Source: Dyadobacter diqingensis
GTDB lineage: Bacteria > Bacteroidota > Bacteroidia > Cytophagales > Spirosomataceae
Assembly: GCF_024220585.1 (NCBI RefSeq)
Contig: NZ_JAMXKF010000010.1
Coordinates: forward strand, 245,462-309,461
Reading direction: 5' to 3'
DNA length: 64,000 nt
The number at the start of each line of letters is the position of its first letter. The first letter of the stretch is position 1. Shown piece by piece: positions 17,457 through 27,100 of this stretch. The position numbers and the translations under genes are program-made. The notes below the pieces were generated by a model. The model had not been told where the DNA came from. It searched no databases and saw nothing but the letters and a program-made list of their open reading frames with translations.

Positions 17457-18119
17457 TGGTTTTGGGAGATTTTTCGAACATTACAAATTAATTTTCAGAA
17501 GGAAAGCAGTAGGAAATCTGTTTTTCAGGTTTTATATTTAGTTCATATACTATTAGTTACAAATCCATCAAATTTGTAAACTGTCATTCGATAACTTTTT
17601 TGAAAAATTTATTAACCGGTTTGGATAAGGTCATAAAAAAACATCCCGTAGGTATAACCTGGGGATGTCTGATTTTACTCAACGTTATGAGAACCATTTA
17701 ACTGGTTTTCAGACACAAAGCTAATATATTTTTGCAGAATCACCAGTTTTTTTTGTAGAAACAGGCTAAGAAAAGTTGTCCAAATAAATTTAGGAAAATC
17801 GAAGCTTTGAAAATTTATATTCTTTCCACTAAACTTTTAGTTTTCTTTTTAGCAGCCGGTTTTCTTTTTTTATATTTTTAATTGACTGTCCCTTCGGCAA
17901 TTTCGCCCGTTTTAGTCACCTTTTAATATGTTTTGAAGCAGATCGCGTTGTCTGTGTTTGCGTTCATGAAGTCGGCAAACATTAAATTGTTCAAAAATAT
18001 TTTCAAAAGCTTTGAAGTCGGCTTTGTTGAAAAAATTACAAGACGGAATGCTACAATTTTTTTAGTCCGACAGATGCAGTTTTAGCCAAAAATGTCGCGA
18101 AATGATATAAATCTCCATT
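17457..18119. other. Gene-free stretch with candidate small RNA and reading-frame relics
   Basis: No intact gene is visible. On the minus strand there is a promoter-like box and terminator that bracket a possible small RNA (listed separately). Also on the minus strand, between about 18064 and 17815, lie short protein-like frames without start codons: one includes KADFKAFENIFEQFN and ends at a TAA near 17917, another ends KPAAKKKTK before a TAA. They look like remains of one or two decayed genes. Confidence 0.5.
17634..17723 (-). ncRNA. Candidate small RNA with its own promoter and terminator
   Basis: On the minus strand TAGCTTTG (17723-17716) fits the -7 box TAnnTTTG exactly. About 45 bases further on is a very strong hairpin (17668-17641; 7 bp ACATCCC/GGGATGT plus an inner 4-bp AGGT/ACCT stem) followed by seven T. 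The implied transcript is about 75 bases. No long frame lies within it. It is far from both neighbouring genes, so it is not an obvious leader or tail. The -33 box is weak, which limits confidence. Confidence 0.45.
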
Positions 18120-18674
18120 TTAAATCGCTGTGCTGACCGCGTCAATAAATTTTTGCAGGTCTGTTACAGAATAACGGTCTTTTTTCAGGGATTCAAATTC
18201 ATTGTTTATAGTAAGCATTTTATTATACTTCGCCAGCGATGTCGATTTATGCGATTTCAACTCGCGTCCTTTGTATTCCAGGTGCTCATCCATTCTGTCG
18301 ACCAGATACGACATCATATAATAGTGCATACCGTTGCCGGCATCGAAACCCTCAAATTCAAGGCTTGCCAGGTCAAGCACTTCTTTATCGCAGTCATCGA
18401 GCAGCCGGATCGAATCATTGATACGGTTATACATGCCAAGAATAGATTCAACTTCTTCATAGACACAGATAGGTACCTCTTCGTATAACGTATTGAAAAC
18501 CTTTTGATAGAGCCCGGTATACCCTTTTTCCAGAATTTCAATACGCCGTTCGTACAGAGATTTCTCCTTGGCGTCTCCAAATACGGATAGAATTTTGCAT
18601 TGGTTTATAAGTAATTGCCGCTCCACAAGCGAGAGGGTTTCAGGAATAATGTTGTTAAATTTTTCGGAGTTCAT
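18120..18674 (-). CDS. YfbU-family protein
   Basis: The 184-residue soluble protein aligns by eye with E. coli YfbU over most of its length: LSLVERQLLINQCKIL, ERRIEILEKGYTGLYQ, EEVESILGMYNRINDSI, LEFEGFDAGNGMHYYMMSYLV, and LAKYNKMLTINNEF all have clear counterparts. The biochemical role of YfbU is not established. It is a single gene with no evident partner; the first ATG at 18674 is used. Confidence 0.82.
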   Translation of the reverse strand: MNSEKFNNIIPETLSLVERQLLINQCKILSVFGDAKEKSLYERRIEILEKGYTGLYQKVFNTLYEEVPICVYEEVESILGMYNRINDSIRLLDDCDKEVLDLASLEFEGFDAGNGMHYYMMSYLVDRMDEHLEYKGRELKSHKSTSLAKYNKMLTINNEFESLKKDRYSVTDLQKFIDAVSTAI

Positions 18675-18767
18675 TGGGAATCTGTGTTATTTTTTATGCT
18701 CAGTATTTTCTGATATGCATCGTGAAAGGACGAATCTCAAAACTGCTGAAATGTACATGCCAAACGT

Positions 18768-18810
18768 TAAATTGTCAATTTTACTGATAAAGTTGACAAT
18801 TTATTTTTCT
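18768..18810 (+). terminator. Hairpin with T tract upstream of the YceI gene
   Basis: An 11-bp perfect inverted repeat (18768-18778 and 18793-18803) with a 14-base loop is followed by TTTTT. No gene on the plus strand ends nearby, so it may be an operator or the end of an unrecognised short transcript. The surrounding 400 bases (18675-19076) hold no gene I can support. Confidence 0.35.
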
Positions 18811-19014
18811 GTTTTGCTGATGAGAACTTTACGCAAAAGTGTTTCACACATTTCAAAAAAAGGAATAAGTAAACAGTTGGCTTAAAGAAAATTTACGTAT
18901 ATCAGTCAGCGTTTAATTTTTGTCCGCATCGTTTGCCCCGGGATTATGCCAGTGGGCATGTATATGTACAACAAATGCCTGTGTATTGACATTTTTTTGA
19001 CCGGCCTTTTGGGA

Positions 19015-19022
19015 TAAGTTTG
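19015..19022 (+). promoter_or_regulatory. Probable -7 promoter box of the YceI gene
   Basis: TAAGTTTG fits TAnnTTTG and lies 55 bases before the start codon. A TTTG is present 15 bases upstream (18996-18999), closer than the usual 19-21, so only the -7 part is well supported. Confidence 0.4.
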
Positions 19023-19076
19023 CTCAGTTGTTTTTTGAAAAACATTGTTTCTTATTCAATTAATCAGATTCTGACG

Positions 19077-19607
19077 ATGGCACAGACAAAATGGATACTT
19101 GATCCGGCGCACAGCGAAATTTCATTTAAGGTTAAACATTTGATGATAAGTACGGTCACAGGGTATTTCAGGAAATTTGACCTGGAAGTGATCACCGAAG
19201 AGGATGATTTTACAAAGACTTCGGGCATCGTTTTTACTGCCGATATCGACTCTATTGACACGAAAAATGATCAGCGTGATGCGCACCTTAAATCAGCTGA
19301 TTTTTTTAATGCCGAAGAACACGGATCAATCCGGTTTGTCGGTACCGGTATTCATGTCGAAGACGATGAAAGCAAGCTGAAAGGCGAATTAACGGTCAAA
19401 GGTGTCACGCATCCGGTTAAGGTGAAGGTGGAATTCGGCGGTATTGCCGTGGATCCTTATGGACAGACCAAAGCAGGTTTTTCGATAAAAGGGAAAATCA
19501 GCAGGGCAGATTTTGGTTTGACCTGGAACGCTGTAACCGAAGCAGGTAGCGTTGTGGTTGATGATAAAGTTAAATTTTCAGGCGAAATACAATTGATTAG
19601 ACAGTGA
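19077..19607 (+). CDS. YceI-family lipocalin-like protein
   Basis: The 176-residue protein begins MAQTKWILDPAHSEISFKVKHLMISTVTGYF, the standard YceI opening, and ends with the TWNAVTEAGSVVVDDKVKFSGEIQL strands. Relatives form an extended lipocalin barrel that binds isoprenoid-type lipids. The frame is open back to 19020, but the family start is at 19077 and no signal peptide is present, so this copy is probably cytoplasmic. It is a single gene. Confidence 0.92.
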   Translation: MAQTKWILDPAHSEISFKVKHLMISTVTGYFRKFDLEVITEEDDFTKTSGIVFTADIDSIDTKNDQRDAHLKSADFFNAEEHGSIRFVGTGIHVEDDESKLKGELTVKGVTHPVKVKVEFGGIAVDPYGQTKAGFSIKGKISRADFGLTWNAVTEAGSVVVDDKVKFSGEIQLIRQ

Positions 19608-19818
19608 TAAGCTGTATTTTAGTAGCATGTTCAGATGGAATTTTGAGTTGTTTTTGCAATAGATAAAGTGACATTCAGGAAGGAATCACCATAACAGGGT
19701 GGTTCCGTTTCGCACGTATGGACATTTACTATTTTGAAAATTAATCCGAAACTAGTGATTATCAGGATGAAACACCACAACAATGAACAGCGATAACTTT
19801 TAATCAAATTCCCGGGAA

Positions 19819-21069
19819 ATGAATTATTCTTTTTTATTAGAGCAGGCAGAGAGTTTTGTAAGGTCAAAGGATAACGGAAAACACGCCGACGAACGCCCTT
19901 TCCACAATCTCAGACATACAGAGCGGGTGGTTATGAACGCCTCTGCCATGGCCAGGCACTATAAATTAGAAGATAAGGATTTTTTTACCGTCATAGCGGC
20001 CGCCTGGTTTCACGACTGCGGTTATTACTCAGGTGGTGCTGCGGCCCACGAGCAAAGAGGGGCGGATGTTGCTGCCGGATTTCTGAGAGATTTAAAAGTT
20101 GATGAGGATACCATCACAGCGATAGCGCATTGCATATTAGCTACCCGGATGCCGCAAACGCCTGAAAATCTGATGGAAGAAATTCTTTGCGATGCCGATC
20201 TTTATCATTTGGGAACAGATGATTTTGCGGATTTTAACAAATTGCTTCGAAAGGAACGGGAGGAGACGCTGAACATCAAAATTGATAAAAACGAGTGGCG
20301 TTTAAAGAATATCTCCTTTCTGGAATCGCATCGTTATCACACGGACTATTGCCGGGATTTACTGGACAGTAAAAAGCAGGAGAATCTGGAAAAATTAAAG
20401 AAAAAAGCAAAAAAGGAGGGGCAGGTTTTGTCAAATGTAGTGGCAGCAGTGCCCTTACCGAAACCAAAATCAGAACCGGAAGTGCAGGATAAACTAGAAG
20501 AGCCGGAGATTCAGAAAATTAAAAAGCCAAAGAGTGACAGGCCGGATAAAGGGATTGAAACGATGTTTCGGATCAGTTCCGGGAATCACCAGCGACTGAG
20601 TGATATGGCAGATAACAAAGCTAATATTATGATAACAACCAATTCGATCATCATATCGGTTTTGCTCAGTATCTTGCTCCGCAAGCTTGAAGACAATTCG
20701 AACCTGATCATTCCCACCCTGATGCTGCTGACCGTTTGTGTGACCACCATGGTTTTTTCGATTCTGGCAACGCGCCCTTCTGTTCCATATGGCACCTTTA
20801 CACAAGAGGACCTGGATAACAAAAAGGTCAATCTGCTCTTCTTTGGTAATTTTTACAGGATGAATTATGAAGATTATGCGTCCGGAATGCAGGAAATGAT
20901 GAATGACAGAGATTTTTTATATGGCAGTCTTACAAAGGATGTGTATTCTCAGGGCGTTGTGCTGGGTAAAAAATACCGGCTTTTACGTACTGGTTATAAT
21001 GTTTTCATGTTCGGGATTGTCTCTTCGGTTATTGCCTTTGTTATTAGCTCAATCTTTTTCAGTTCTTAA
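19819..21069 (+). CDS. HD-domain hydrolase fused to Pycsar-type membrane effector (DUF5706/PycTM)
   Basis: The 416-residue protein has two parts. Residues 1-185 form an HD phosphohydrolase domain: His33 in HNLRHTE, the His65-Asp66 pair in WFHDCGYY, and Asp125/Asp127 in LCDAD. A Lys/Glu-rich linker (185-245) leads to a C-terminal part with FRISSGNHQRLSDMADNKANIMITTNSIIIS, which resembles the DUF5706/PycTM effector of Pycsar anti-phage systems, with membrane helices near 272-288, 297-316 and 393-414. No nucleotide cyclase is nearby, so this is not a standard Pycsar operon. The gene is 12 bases before ppk1 and surely co-transcribed. Hydrolysis of a nucleotide or phosphate signal coupled to a membrane response is inferred. 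Confidence 0.8.
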   Translation: MNYSFLLEQAESFVRSKDNGKHADERPFHNLRHTERVVMNASAMARHYKLEDKDFFTVIAAAWFHDCGYYSGGAAAHEQRGADVAAGFLRDLKVDEDTITAIAHCILATRMPQTPENLMEEILCDADLYHLGTDDFADFNKLLRKEREETLNIKIDKNEWRLKNISFLESHRYHTDYCRDLLDSKKQENLEKLKKKAKKEGQVLSNVVAAVPLPKPKSEPEVQDKLEEPEIQKIKKPKSDRPDKGIETMFRISSGNHQRLSDMADNKANIMITTNSIIISVLLSILLRKLEDNSNLIIPTLMLLTVCVTTMVFSILATRPSVPYGTFTQEDLDNKKVNLLFFGNFYRMNYEDYASGMQEMMNDRDFLYGSLTKDVYSQGVVLGKKYRLLRTGYNVFMFGIVSSVIAFVISSIFFSS

Positions 21070-21081
21070 CCATATCATTAA

Positions 21082-23106
21082 ATGAGTGCTTATTTCTTTG
21101 CGGACCGGGATATCAGCTGGCTTTCTTTCAACGAACGGGTTTTGGAAGAGGCCGGAAAGGACTCCGTGCCGTTGAGTGAACGGATCAAATTTCTGTCGAT
21201 ATATTCTTCAAATCTGGACGAATTTTACCGTGTCAGGATGCCGGCGTTGCTGGCGTTGAAAAAAATGGACAAGGATAAAGGCGGACTTACGGTGTATCGC
21301 AAAGCGGTCGAGATTATCAATCGTCAGCAGGAAGCATTCGGTGCCATTTTTAATAAGGCAGTGTTGCCGGGACTAACGCGTTATTGTTTCAAACTTGTTT
21401 ATAATGACAGCATTCCGGAAAAGTTAAAAGCAGAAACAAACTATTACTTTTTTACACAGGTTGCCGGTTTTTTACAGCCCGTTCTGATCAAGGGAAATAC
21501 TGATTTTTTTATTGAAAACAACCAGCTTTATCAGGCAGTGGTGGTACAGTATGCTTCCAGTGATGAGCAACTGTTTCTCGTCAATATTCCTACCAATAAT
21601 CTCCCCCGTTTTTTCAAGATAAAACAGGATGACGGGGATTACATTGTCTTTCTGGAAGATATCATCCGTCAGAATTTACATCATTTGTTCCCAGCCGCGA
21701 CCATCGTTGGTGCATATAATATTAAAATAACCAGAGATGCAGAGCTTGACCTCCGTGATGAATACGGAGATCTTGCAAAAAAAATAGAAAAGCAGCTTCG
21801 CAAAAGGGATTTCGGATTCGCCACGCGCTTTTTATATGAACCGGGCATGCCGCTTCGGCACTTGCAGGACATGATCCAGATTTTCAACCTCCAGAAGGCT
21901 TCCGTCGTGGAGGGCGGAAAACACCATAATCTGAAAGATCTTGCTCAGCTGCCTGTTTCCAATGCTTCGCTCTCGTACGAACCATGGCCGGCTGCACAGA
22001 GTTTAACAGCATCGGAAATGCCGGAGACTTTATTCAGGGCCGTTGAGAAGGAAGACAGGATTGTGCATGCACCTTATCAGTCGTATGACACGATTATCCG
22101 GTTTTTCAACGAGGCGGCTATTGACAGCTCGGTCGAACGGATTTATACGACAATGTACCGTGTTGCCAGTGATTCGAGGATCGGTTATGCCTTGATCAGC
22201 GCAGCAAAAAACGGCAAAAAGGTATCGGTGCTCGTGGAGCTGAAAGCTCGTTTTGATGAAGCCAATAACATCCGCTGGGCGCAAAAAATGAAAGCAGCCG
22301 GTGTCAAAATTATTTATAGCAGCAACCTGCTGAAAGTTCATGCCAAAATTGCTCTGGTAAAAAGAAAAAATCAAAGCGCTCCTTATCTGGGACTTCTCGC
22401 AACCGGTAACCTAAACGAGAGCACGGCACGTTTTTACACGGATCATATCTTACTGACGGCTTATCAGCCGATGTTGGCGGAAATGGAAAGTCTGTTTGAT
22501 TTTCTGAGAAAGCGGAAAAGCCGGGCTACCCAACAGATTCATTTTCAGCATTTACTGGTGGCACAGTTCAATTTACAGACGCGTTTTCTGGAAATGATCG
22601 ACCGTGAAATAGAAAACGCCAAGACGGGACTTCCGGCCGCTATCACTATTAAAATGAATAATCTGGAAGAAGAGGTACTGATCACCAAACTGTACGATGC
22701 CTCCAATGCCGGGGTGAAAATAAATCTGATCGTGCGAAGTATTTGCCGGCTGGTGCCGGGGATTCCGGGCCAAAGTGAAAATATCGTTATCAAAAGAATC
22801 GTAGACCGGTATCTGGAACATGGCCGTATTTTTATTTTTCACAACAACGGAAAAGATGATGTATACATGGGGTCAGCCGACTGGATGAACCGGAACATTT
22901 ACCGGAGAATTGAAGTCTGCTTTCCGATTTACAATGAACAGCTCAGAAAGCAGATGATCAGTTTGTTTGCACTGCAATGGAACGATACCGTCCAGGCTGT
23001 TCTGATAGACAAAAACCTGAATAACGTTCCGCTGAAAAGTGAAGAAGGGGAACAAATCCGGTCGCAGGAGGCGATTTATAAACTTTTATCGCATCAAAAT
23101 AGTTAA
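21082..23106 (+). CDS. ppk1: Polyphosphate kinase 1
   Basis: The 674-residue protein opens FADRDISWLSFNERVLEEA and continues RIKFLSIYSSNLDEFYRVRM, which are diagnostic of PPK1. The two catalytic phospholipase-D-like motifs are present: LKVHAKIALV with His420 and the YLEHGRIFIF segment with His580, equivalent to the autophosphorylated and second His of E. coli PPK. Length is close to E. coli PPK (688). It makes inorganic polyphosphate from ATP. It follows the HD-effector gene at 12 bases. Confidence 0.95.
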   Translation: MSAYFFADRDISWLSFNERVLEEAGKDSVPLSERIKFLSIYSSNLDEFYRVRMPALLALKKMDKDKGGLTVYRKAVEIINRQQEAFGAIFNKAVLPGLTRYCFKLVYNDSIPEKLKAETNYYFFTQVAGFLQPVLIKGNTDFFIENNQLYQAVVVQYASSDEQLFLVNIPTNNLPRFFKIKQDDGDYIVFLEDIIRQNLHHLFPAATIVGAYNIKITRDAELDLRDEYGDLAKKIEKQLRKRDFGFATRFLYEPGMPLRHLQDMIQIFNLQKASVVEGGKHHNLKDLAQLPVSNASLSYEPWPAAQSLTASEMPETLFRAVEKEDRIVHAPYQSYDTIIRFFNEAAIDSSVERIYTTMYRVASDSRIGYALISAAKNGKKVSVLVELKARFDEANNIRWAQKMKAAGVKIIYSSNLLKVHAKIALVKRKNQSAPYLGLLATGNLNESTARFYTDHILLTAYQPMLAEMESLFDFLRKRKSRATQQIHFQHLLVAQFNLQTRFLEMIDREIENAKTGLPAAITIKMNNLEEEVLITKLYDASNAGVKINLIVRSICRLVPGIPGQSENIVIKRIVDRYLEHGRIFIFHNNGKDDVYMGSADWMNRNIYRRIEVCFPIYNEQLRKQMISLFALQWNDTVQAVLIDKNLNNVPLKSEEGEQIRSQEAIYKLLSHQNS

Positions 23107-23145
23107 AACAGACAAACTTGTCTTTATAATTAGCACAATAAGATT

Positions 23146-24006
23146 ATGACTAGCAAAAAATATACTTTCTCACTTGTTTTCTCCGCTTTTATGCTTCTAG
23201 GTATGGGGTGTAATCCGGCGGAGAAAGAAACTTTGGCTGTAAAGGAATATGATTTAAGCAAACCGGAGGTTTTTAACATGCCTGAAAGTTTGAAGGAGAT
23301 ATCAGGAATCGCTTTTAACAAAGGTAAAAGTGATGTCTTTTATGCCGTGCAGGATGAAGAGGGAAAGGTATTTCATTTGTCCTGGAAAAATCAGGCACAT
23401 AAGTTTACAAAGTTTGCCGGAAAGGGCGATTTTGAAGATATCACGATTGTGAAAGATCAGGTGGTGGTTTTGAAAAGTAACGGTAGTCTGTTTTCATTTC
23501 CGTTCGCAGATACACAGTTGGCGCAGACAGCGAAAACAAAAGAGCATAGGGGATTATTGCCAAAAGGCGAGTATGAGGGAATGTTTGGAGACGAAGTTTC
23601 CGGAAAAATTTACGTTTTGTGCAAAAGCTGTGCGGGAGATATTCCCGGTAAAAATGTTTCCGGTTATATTTTGAGCGCGGGAAGTTCTATCCAGAAAACT
23701 GGCGATTTTACTTTGAGTGTAGACGCGATAAAGGCGATTGCAGGAAAAATAAAAAAAGGGTTTCAGCCTTCTGCTCTGGCGAAAAATCCGGTAACCGGTG
23801 ACTGGTTTATTTTGTCCAGCATCAATAAACTACTTGTTGTTGCCGATAAAAACTGGAAACCCAAACAGGTGTATCCGCTCAGCAGCAATAATTTTAACCA
23901 GCCCGAAGGCATCGCATTCGATAAACTTGGGAACCTGTTTATTTCCAACGAAGGAGATGAAACAATGGATGGCAATATCCTGAAATTTAAGAGATTGATA
24001 AAGTAA
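23146..24006 (+). CDS. SdiA-regulated-type beta-propeller lipoprotein
   Basis: The 286-residue protein has a lipoprotein signal peptide (lipobox LGMGC) and a six-fold beta-strand pattern beginning MPESLKEISGIAFN and FYAVQDEEGKVFHLS, ending QPEGIAFDKLGNLFISNEGD. This matches the SdiA-regulated (YjiK-like) family, whose function is unknown and which resembles six-bladed propellers. It starts 39 bases after ppk1 on the same strand and may be part of its transcript. A periplasmic or outer-membrane sensing or hydrolytic role is only a guess. Confidence 0.75.
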   Translation: MTSKKYTFSLVFSAFMLLGMGCNPAEKETLAVKEYDLSKPEVFNMPESLKEISGIAFNKGKSDVFYAVQDEEGKVFHLSWKNQAHKFTKFAGKGDFEDITIVKDQVVVLKSNGSLFSFPFADTQLAQTAKTKEHRGLLPKGEYEGMFGDEVSGKIYVLCKSCAGDIPGKNVSGYILSAGSSIQKTGDFTLSVDAIKAIAGKIKKGFQPSALAKNPVTGDWFILSSINKLLVVADKNWKPKQVYPLSSNNFNQPEGIAFDKLGNLFISNEGDETMDGNILKFKRLIK

Positions 24007-24189
24007 GCTCTGATGAATCAGCCCGGTTAGGGCAGGAGATGGTCAGAAAATAGATCACATCCGATTAAAATAAGCGTTGTACCGTTTTTCTTTTCATTTA
24101 TACTTTGTGCCTGTGCAGGGATATAAGGAAGGGCGTGCCGTTTCATTGATAGGAATTATACGATTTCCCGTATTTAATAAAGGTTTTAT

Positions 24190-27100
24190 ATGAAAACAAA
24201 ACTACATCTTCTCATCGGGATAACCGGACTTGTATTGGCTTCATCCTGCGCTACTTACAAGAAAAACCAGTATGCCAAAGACGTGGATTGGAAGTTGTCA
24301 GGCCCGGACAAGGGGTCTCAGCCGACACATACCATGTACCTGATTGGAAATGCCGGGAATGATTCTCCGGGCAATCAGTCGCCGGTACTTAAATACCTCA
24401 AATCCAGACTGACGGCCGAGTCTAAGAATAGCTCTGTCTTGTTTCTGGGCGATAATATTTATGAAAATGGCATGCCTCCGAAGGAAGATTCATTACTGAG
24501 GCAGGACGCCGAGTACCGTATCAATGCTCAGTTGCAAACATTGGATGACTTTAAAGGGCGACCGATTTTTTTACCCGGAAACCACGACTGGCGCGGCTGG
24601 GGACTTAAAGGATTGAAGCGGGAAGAAAATTACATTGAAAATTACCTGAATAACCGCCGTGGGAAAACAGACAAGGAGGAGTTTGAAAATTATTTCCTGC
24701 CTGACGACGGCTGCTCGGGACCGGAAGTGGTCGAGCTAAACGATCAGCTGGTGGTGCTGGTGGTGGATTCGCAATGGTGGCTGACAGACTGGGATAAGGA
24801 ACCGACGATCAACGATGGCTGCGATGTTAAAAACAGAGCTACCTTTAAGTTTGTTTTTGAGAACCTTGTTCGTAAATACAAAAACAAAAATGTCGTGATA
24901 GCGCTGCATCATCCGCCCTACACTTATGGCGAGCATGGTGGCAATTTTACGGCGAAACAGCATCTTTTTCCTTTGACAACAGTCAGCCCGAATTTGTACA
25001 TCCCATTACCTGTTATTGGCAGTATTGCCGCCTTGTTCAGGAGCAGTATCGGTCCGAAACAAGATGTTTCGAACCAATACTACAAGGATCTCAAAGCAGG
25101 TATGATGGCTGGTGTGCGTAAGAATGGCAGTTTTATTTTTGCCAGCGGCCATGAAAATACCTTACAGCTCATCGAAAGTGAAAGGCAGCAGTTTATTGTC
25201 AGCGGCAGCGGCTCTAAAACCGGCCCGGTCAAACTGGGAAAGGGCTCTCAGTTTGCTTCGGCAGCTTTGGGATACAGCACGCTCGCTTTTTATGAAGGTG
25301 GTGAAACCTGGGTTCAGTTTTGGGAGGTAGCTTCTGATGGAACCAGGGCCGAGATGGTTTTTCAGAAAAAGATCAAGGAGAAACTTCCGGTGGCAAAGGA
25401 TGAAATTCAGCCTGTTTTTACCGAATATAATTTACACAAAGACTCGACGGATAAGCCTATTTTGGCAACCGAAGTGAAGAAAGTGAATCGTGGACATAAC
25501 TTCTTTTTCGGGGCGCATAACCGCGTACTTTATCAGGAAAAATATCCTTTCCCGGTTTTGGATCTGACAACCTATCACGGTGGATTAACGCCGGTTAAGC
25601 AGGGTGGCGGTAACCAGACGAACTCACTGCGGGTGAGAGATGCATCGGGGAAGGAATATGTGCTTCGCGGGATGACGAAGGATGTGAGCCGGTTGCTGCC
25701 GTTTCCATTTAACAAAATGACTGCCGCGAAGTATATTGCAGAAGATAACTTTCTGTCGACACATCCGTTTGCACCGCTCGCTATCCCTCCGTTAGCCGAT
25801 GCGATTCAGGTATACCATACCAATCCGAAATTGTTTTATGTACCCGCTCAGCCTGCATTGGGTGTTTTTAACCCGATTTTTGGTGGAAGTATGAGTCTGT
25901 TTGAAGAGCGTCCTGACGGGAAAAGGTGGAAAAATGACGCGTATTTTGGGAATGCGGACAAGATTGTCGGCACGCCGGACCTGATGGAAAATATATTAAA
26001 AGATGGCAAATACAAGGTTGATGAGGCGTGGGCTTTGCGAACCCGTTTGCTGGATTTTATCATTGGCGACTGGGATCGTCACGATGATCAGTGGACATGG
26101 TCATCCACAAAACAGGAGGATGGAACGACGCTTTACCGACCGATTCCCCGCGACCGCGACCAGGCTTTTTCCCGGTACGATGGTTTGTTTACCTCGATTG
26201 CGAAGCTGACTACGATGCCTTTTTTAAGACAACTTCAGACTTATCAGCCGGAAATTAAAAGCATCAAATGGACGAGCTGGAGTGCACGTCTTTTTGACCG
26301 GACGTTCCTGACGGAGTTAAGTTGGGAGGAATGGCAGAAACAGGTTAACTTCATTCGGGCAAACCTGACGGATCAGGTGATTGAAAACGCTTTTGTTTCC
26401 TGGCCAGCTAAGGCGCGTGAATTATCGGCGCCATCGCTGATTAAAAGTATCAAGGCGCGACGTGATAACCTGCAAAAAATCGCCCGGGAACATTATGCTT
26501 TCGTGAGTAAATCTGTTGATATTTTGGGGACTGAGGAGCGCGAGAGATTTGAAATTGAACGCATCGATAATGATCACACGCGTGTCACAATACACGAAAT
26601 CTCAAAAAAAGGAGAACTGCGCAGACTTAATTATCAGCGTACTTTTGACCACAAAACGACGAAAACGATAAACCTGTACGGAAACGGCGATAATGACGAA
26701 TTTATAACAAAAGGTTCATCGAGAAAGGGTATAAAGGTAAGGCTGATCGGTGGAACCGGTAAGGATACTTTCGCGGACAGTTCGCTGGTTGAAACGGGTG
26801 GGAAAAAGACGATCGTTTATGATGATTTGTCCGAGAATAAAGTTGTAGAAGGTAATGAGACAAACGACAAACGGACCGGATTGTACCGTTACAACATTTA
26901 TGACAGACGAGGAACCGGTAGTGACTATAACATCAATATGCCGATTCCGATTATTGGTTATAACCCGGATGACGGATTTTTGATCGGTGGCAGCCTGACC
27001 ATGATCCGTTACGGTTTCAAGAAAGAACCATATGCATCATTGCAAAGGATTGGCGGTAGTTATTCTTTTGGAACGAAAGCGCTGAAACTGAATTACACAG

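Noticed and set aside
18568..18885. 105-codon plus-strand frame opposite the start of the YfbU-family gene
   Set aside because: Half of it is antisense to a recognised family, and the rest crosses a hairpin with T tract; composition is unlike a protein.
19819..21069. Standard Pycsar anti-phage operon
   Set aside because: The effector-like domain is present, but there is no pyrimidine cyclase in the neighbourhood, so a defence operon cannot be claimed.
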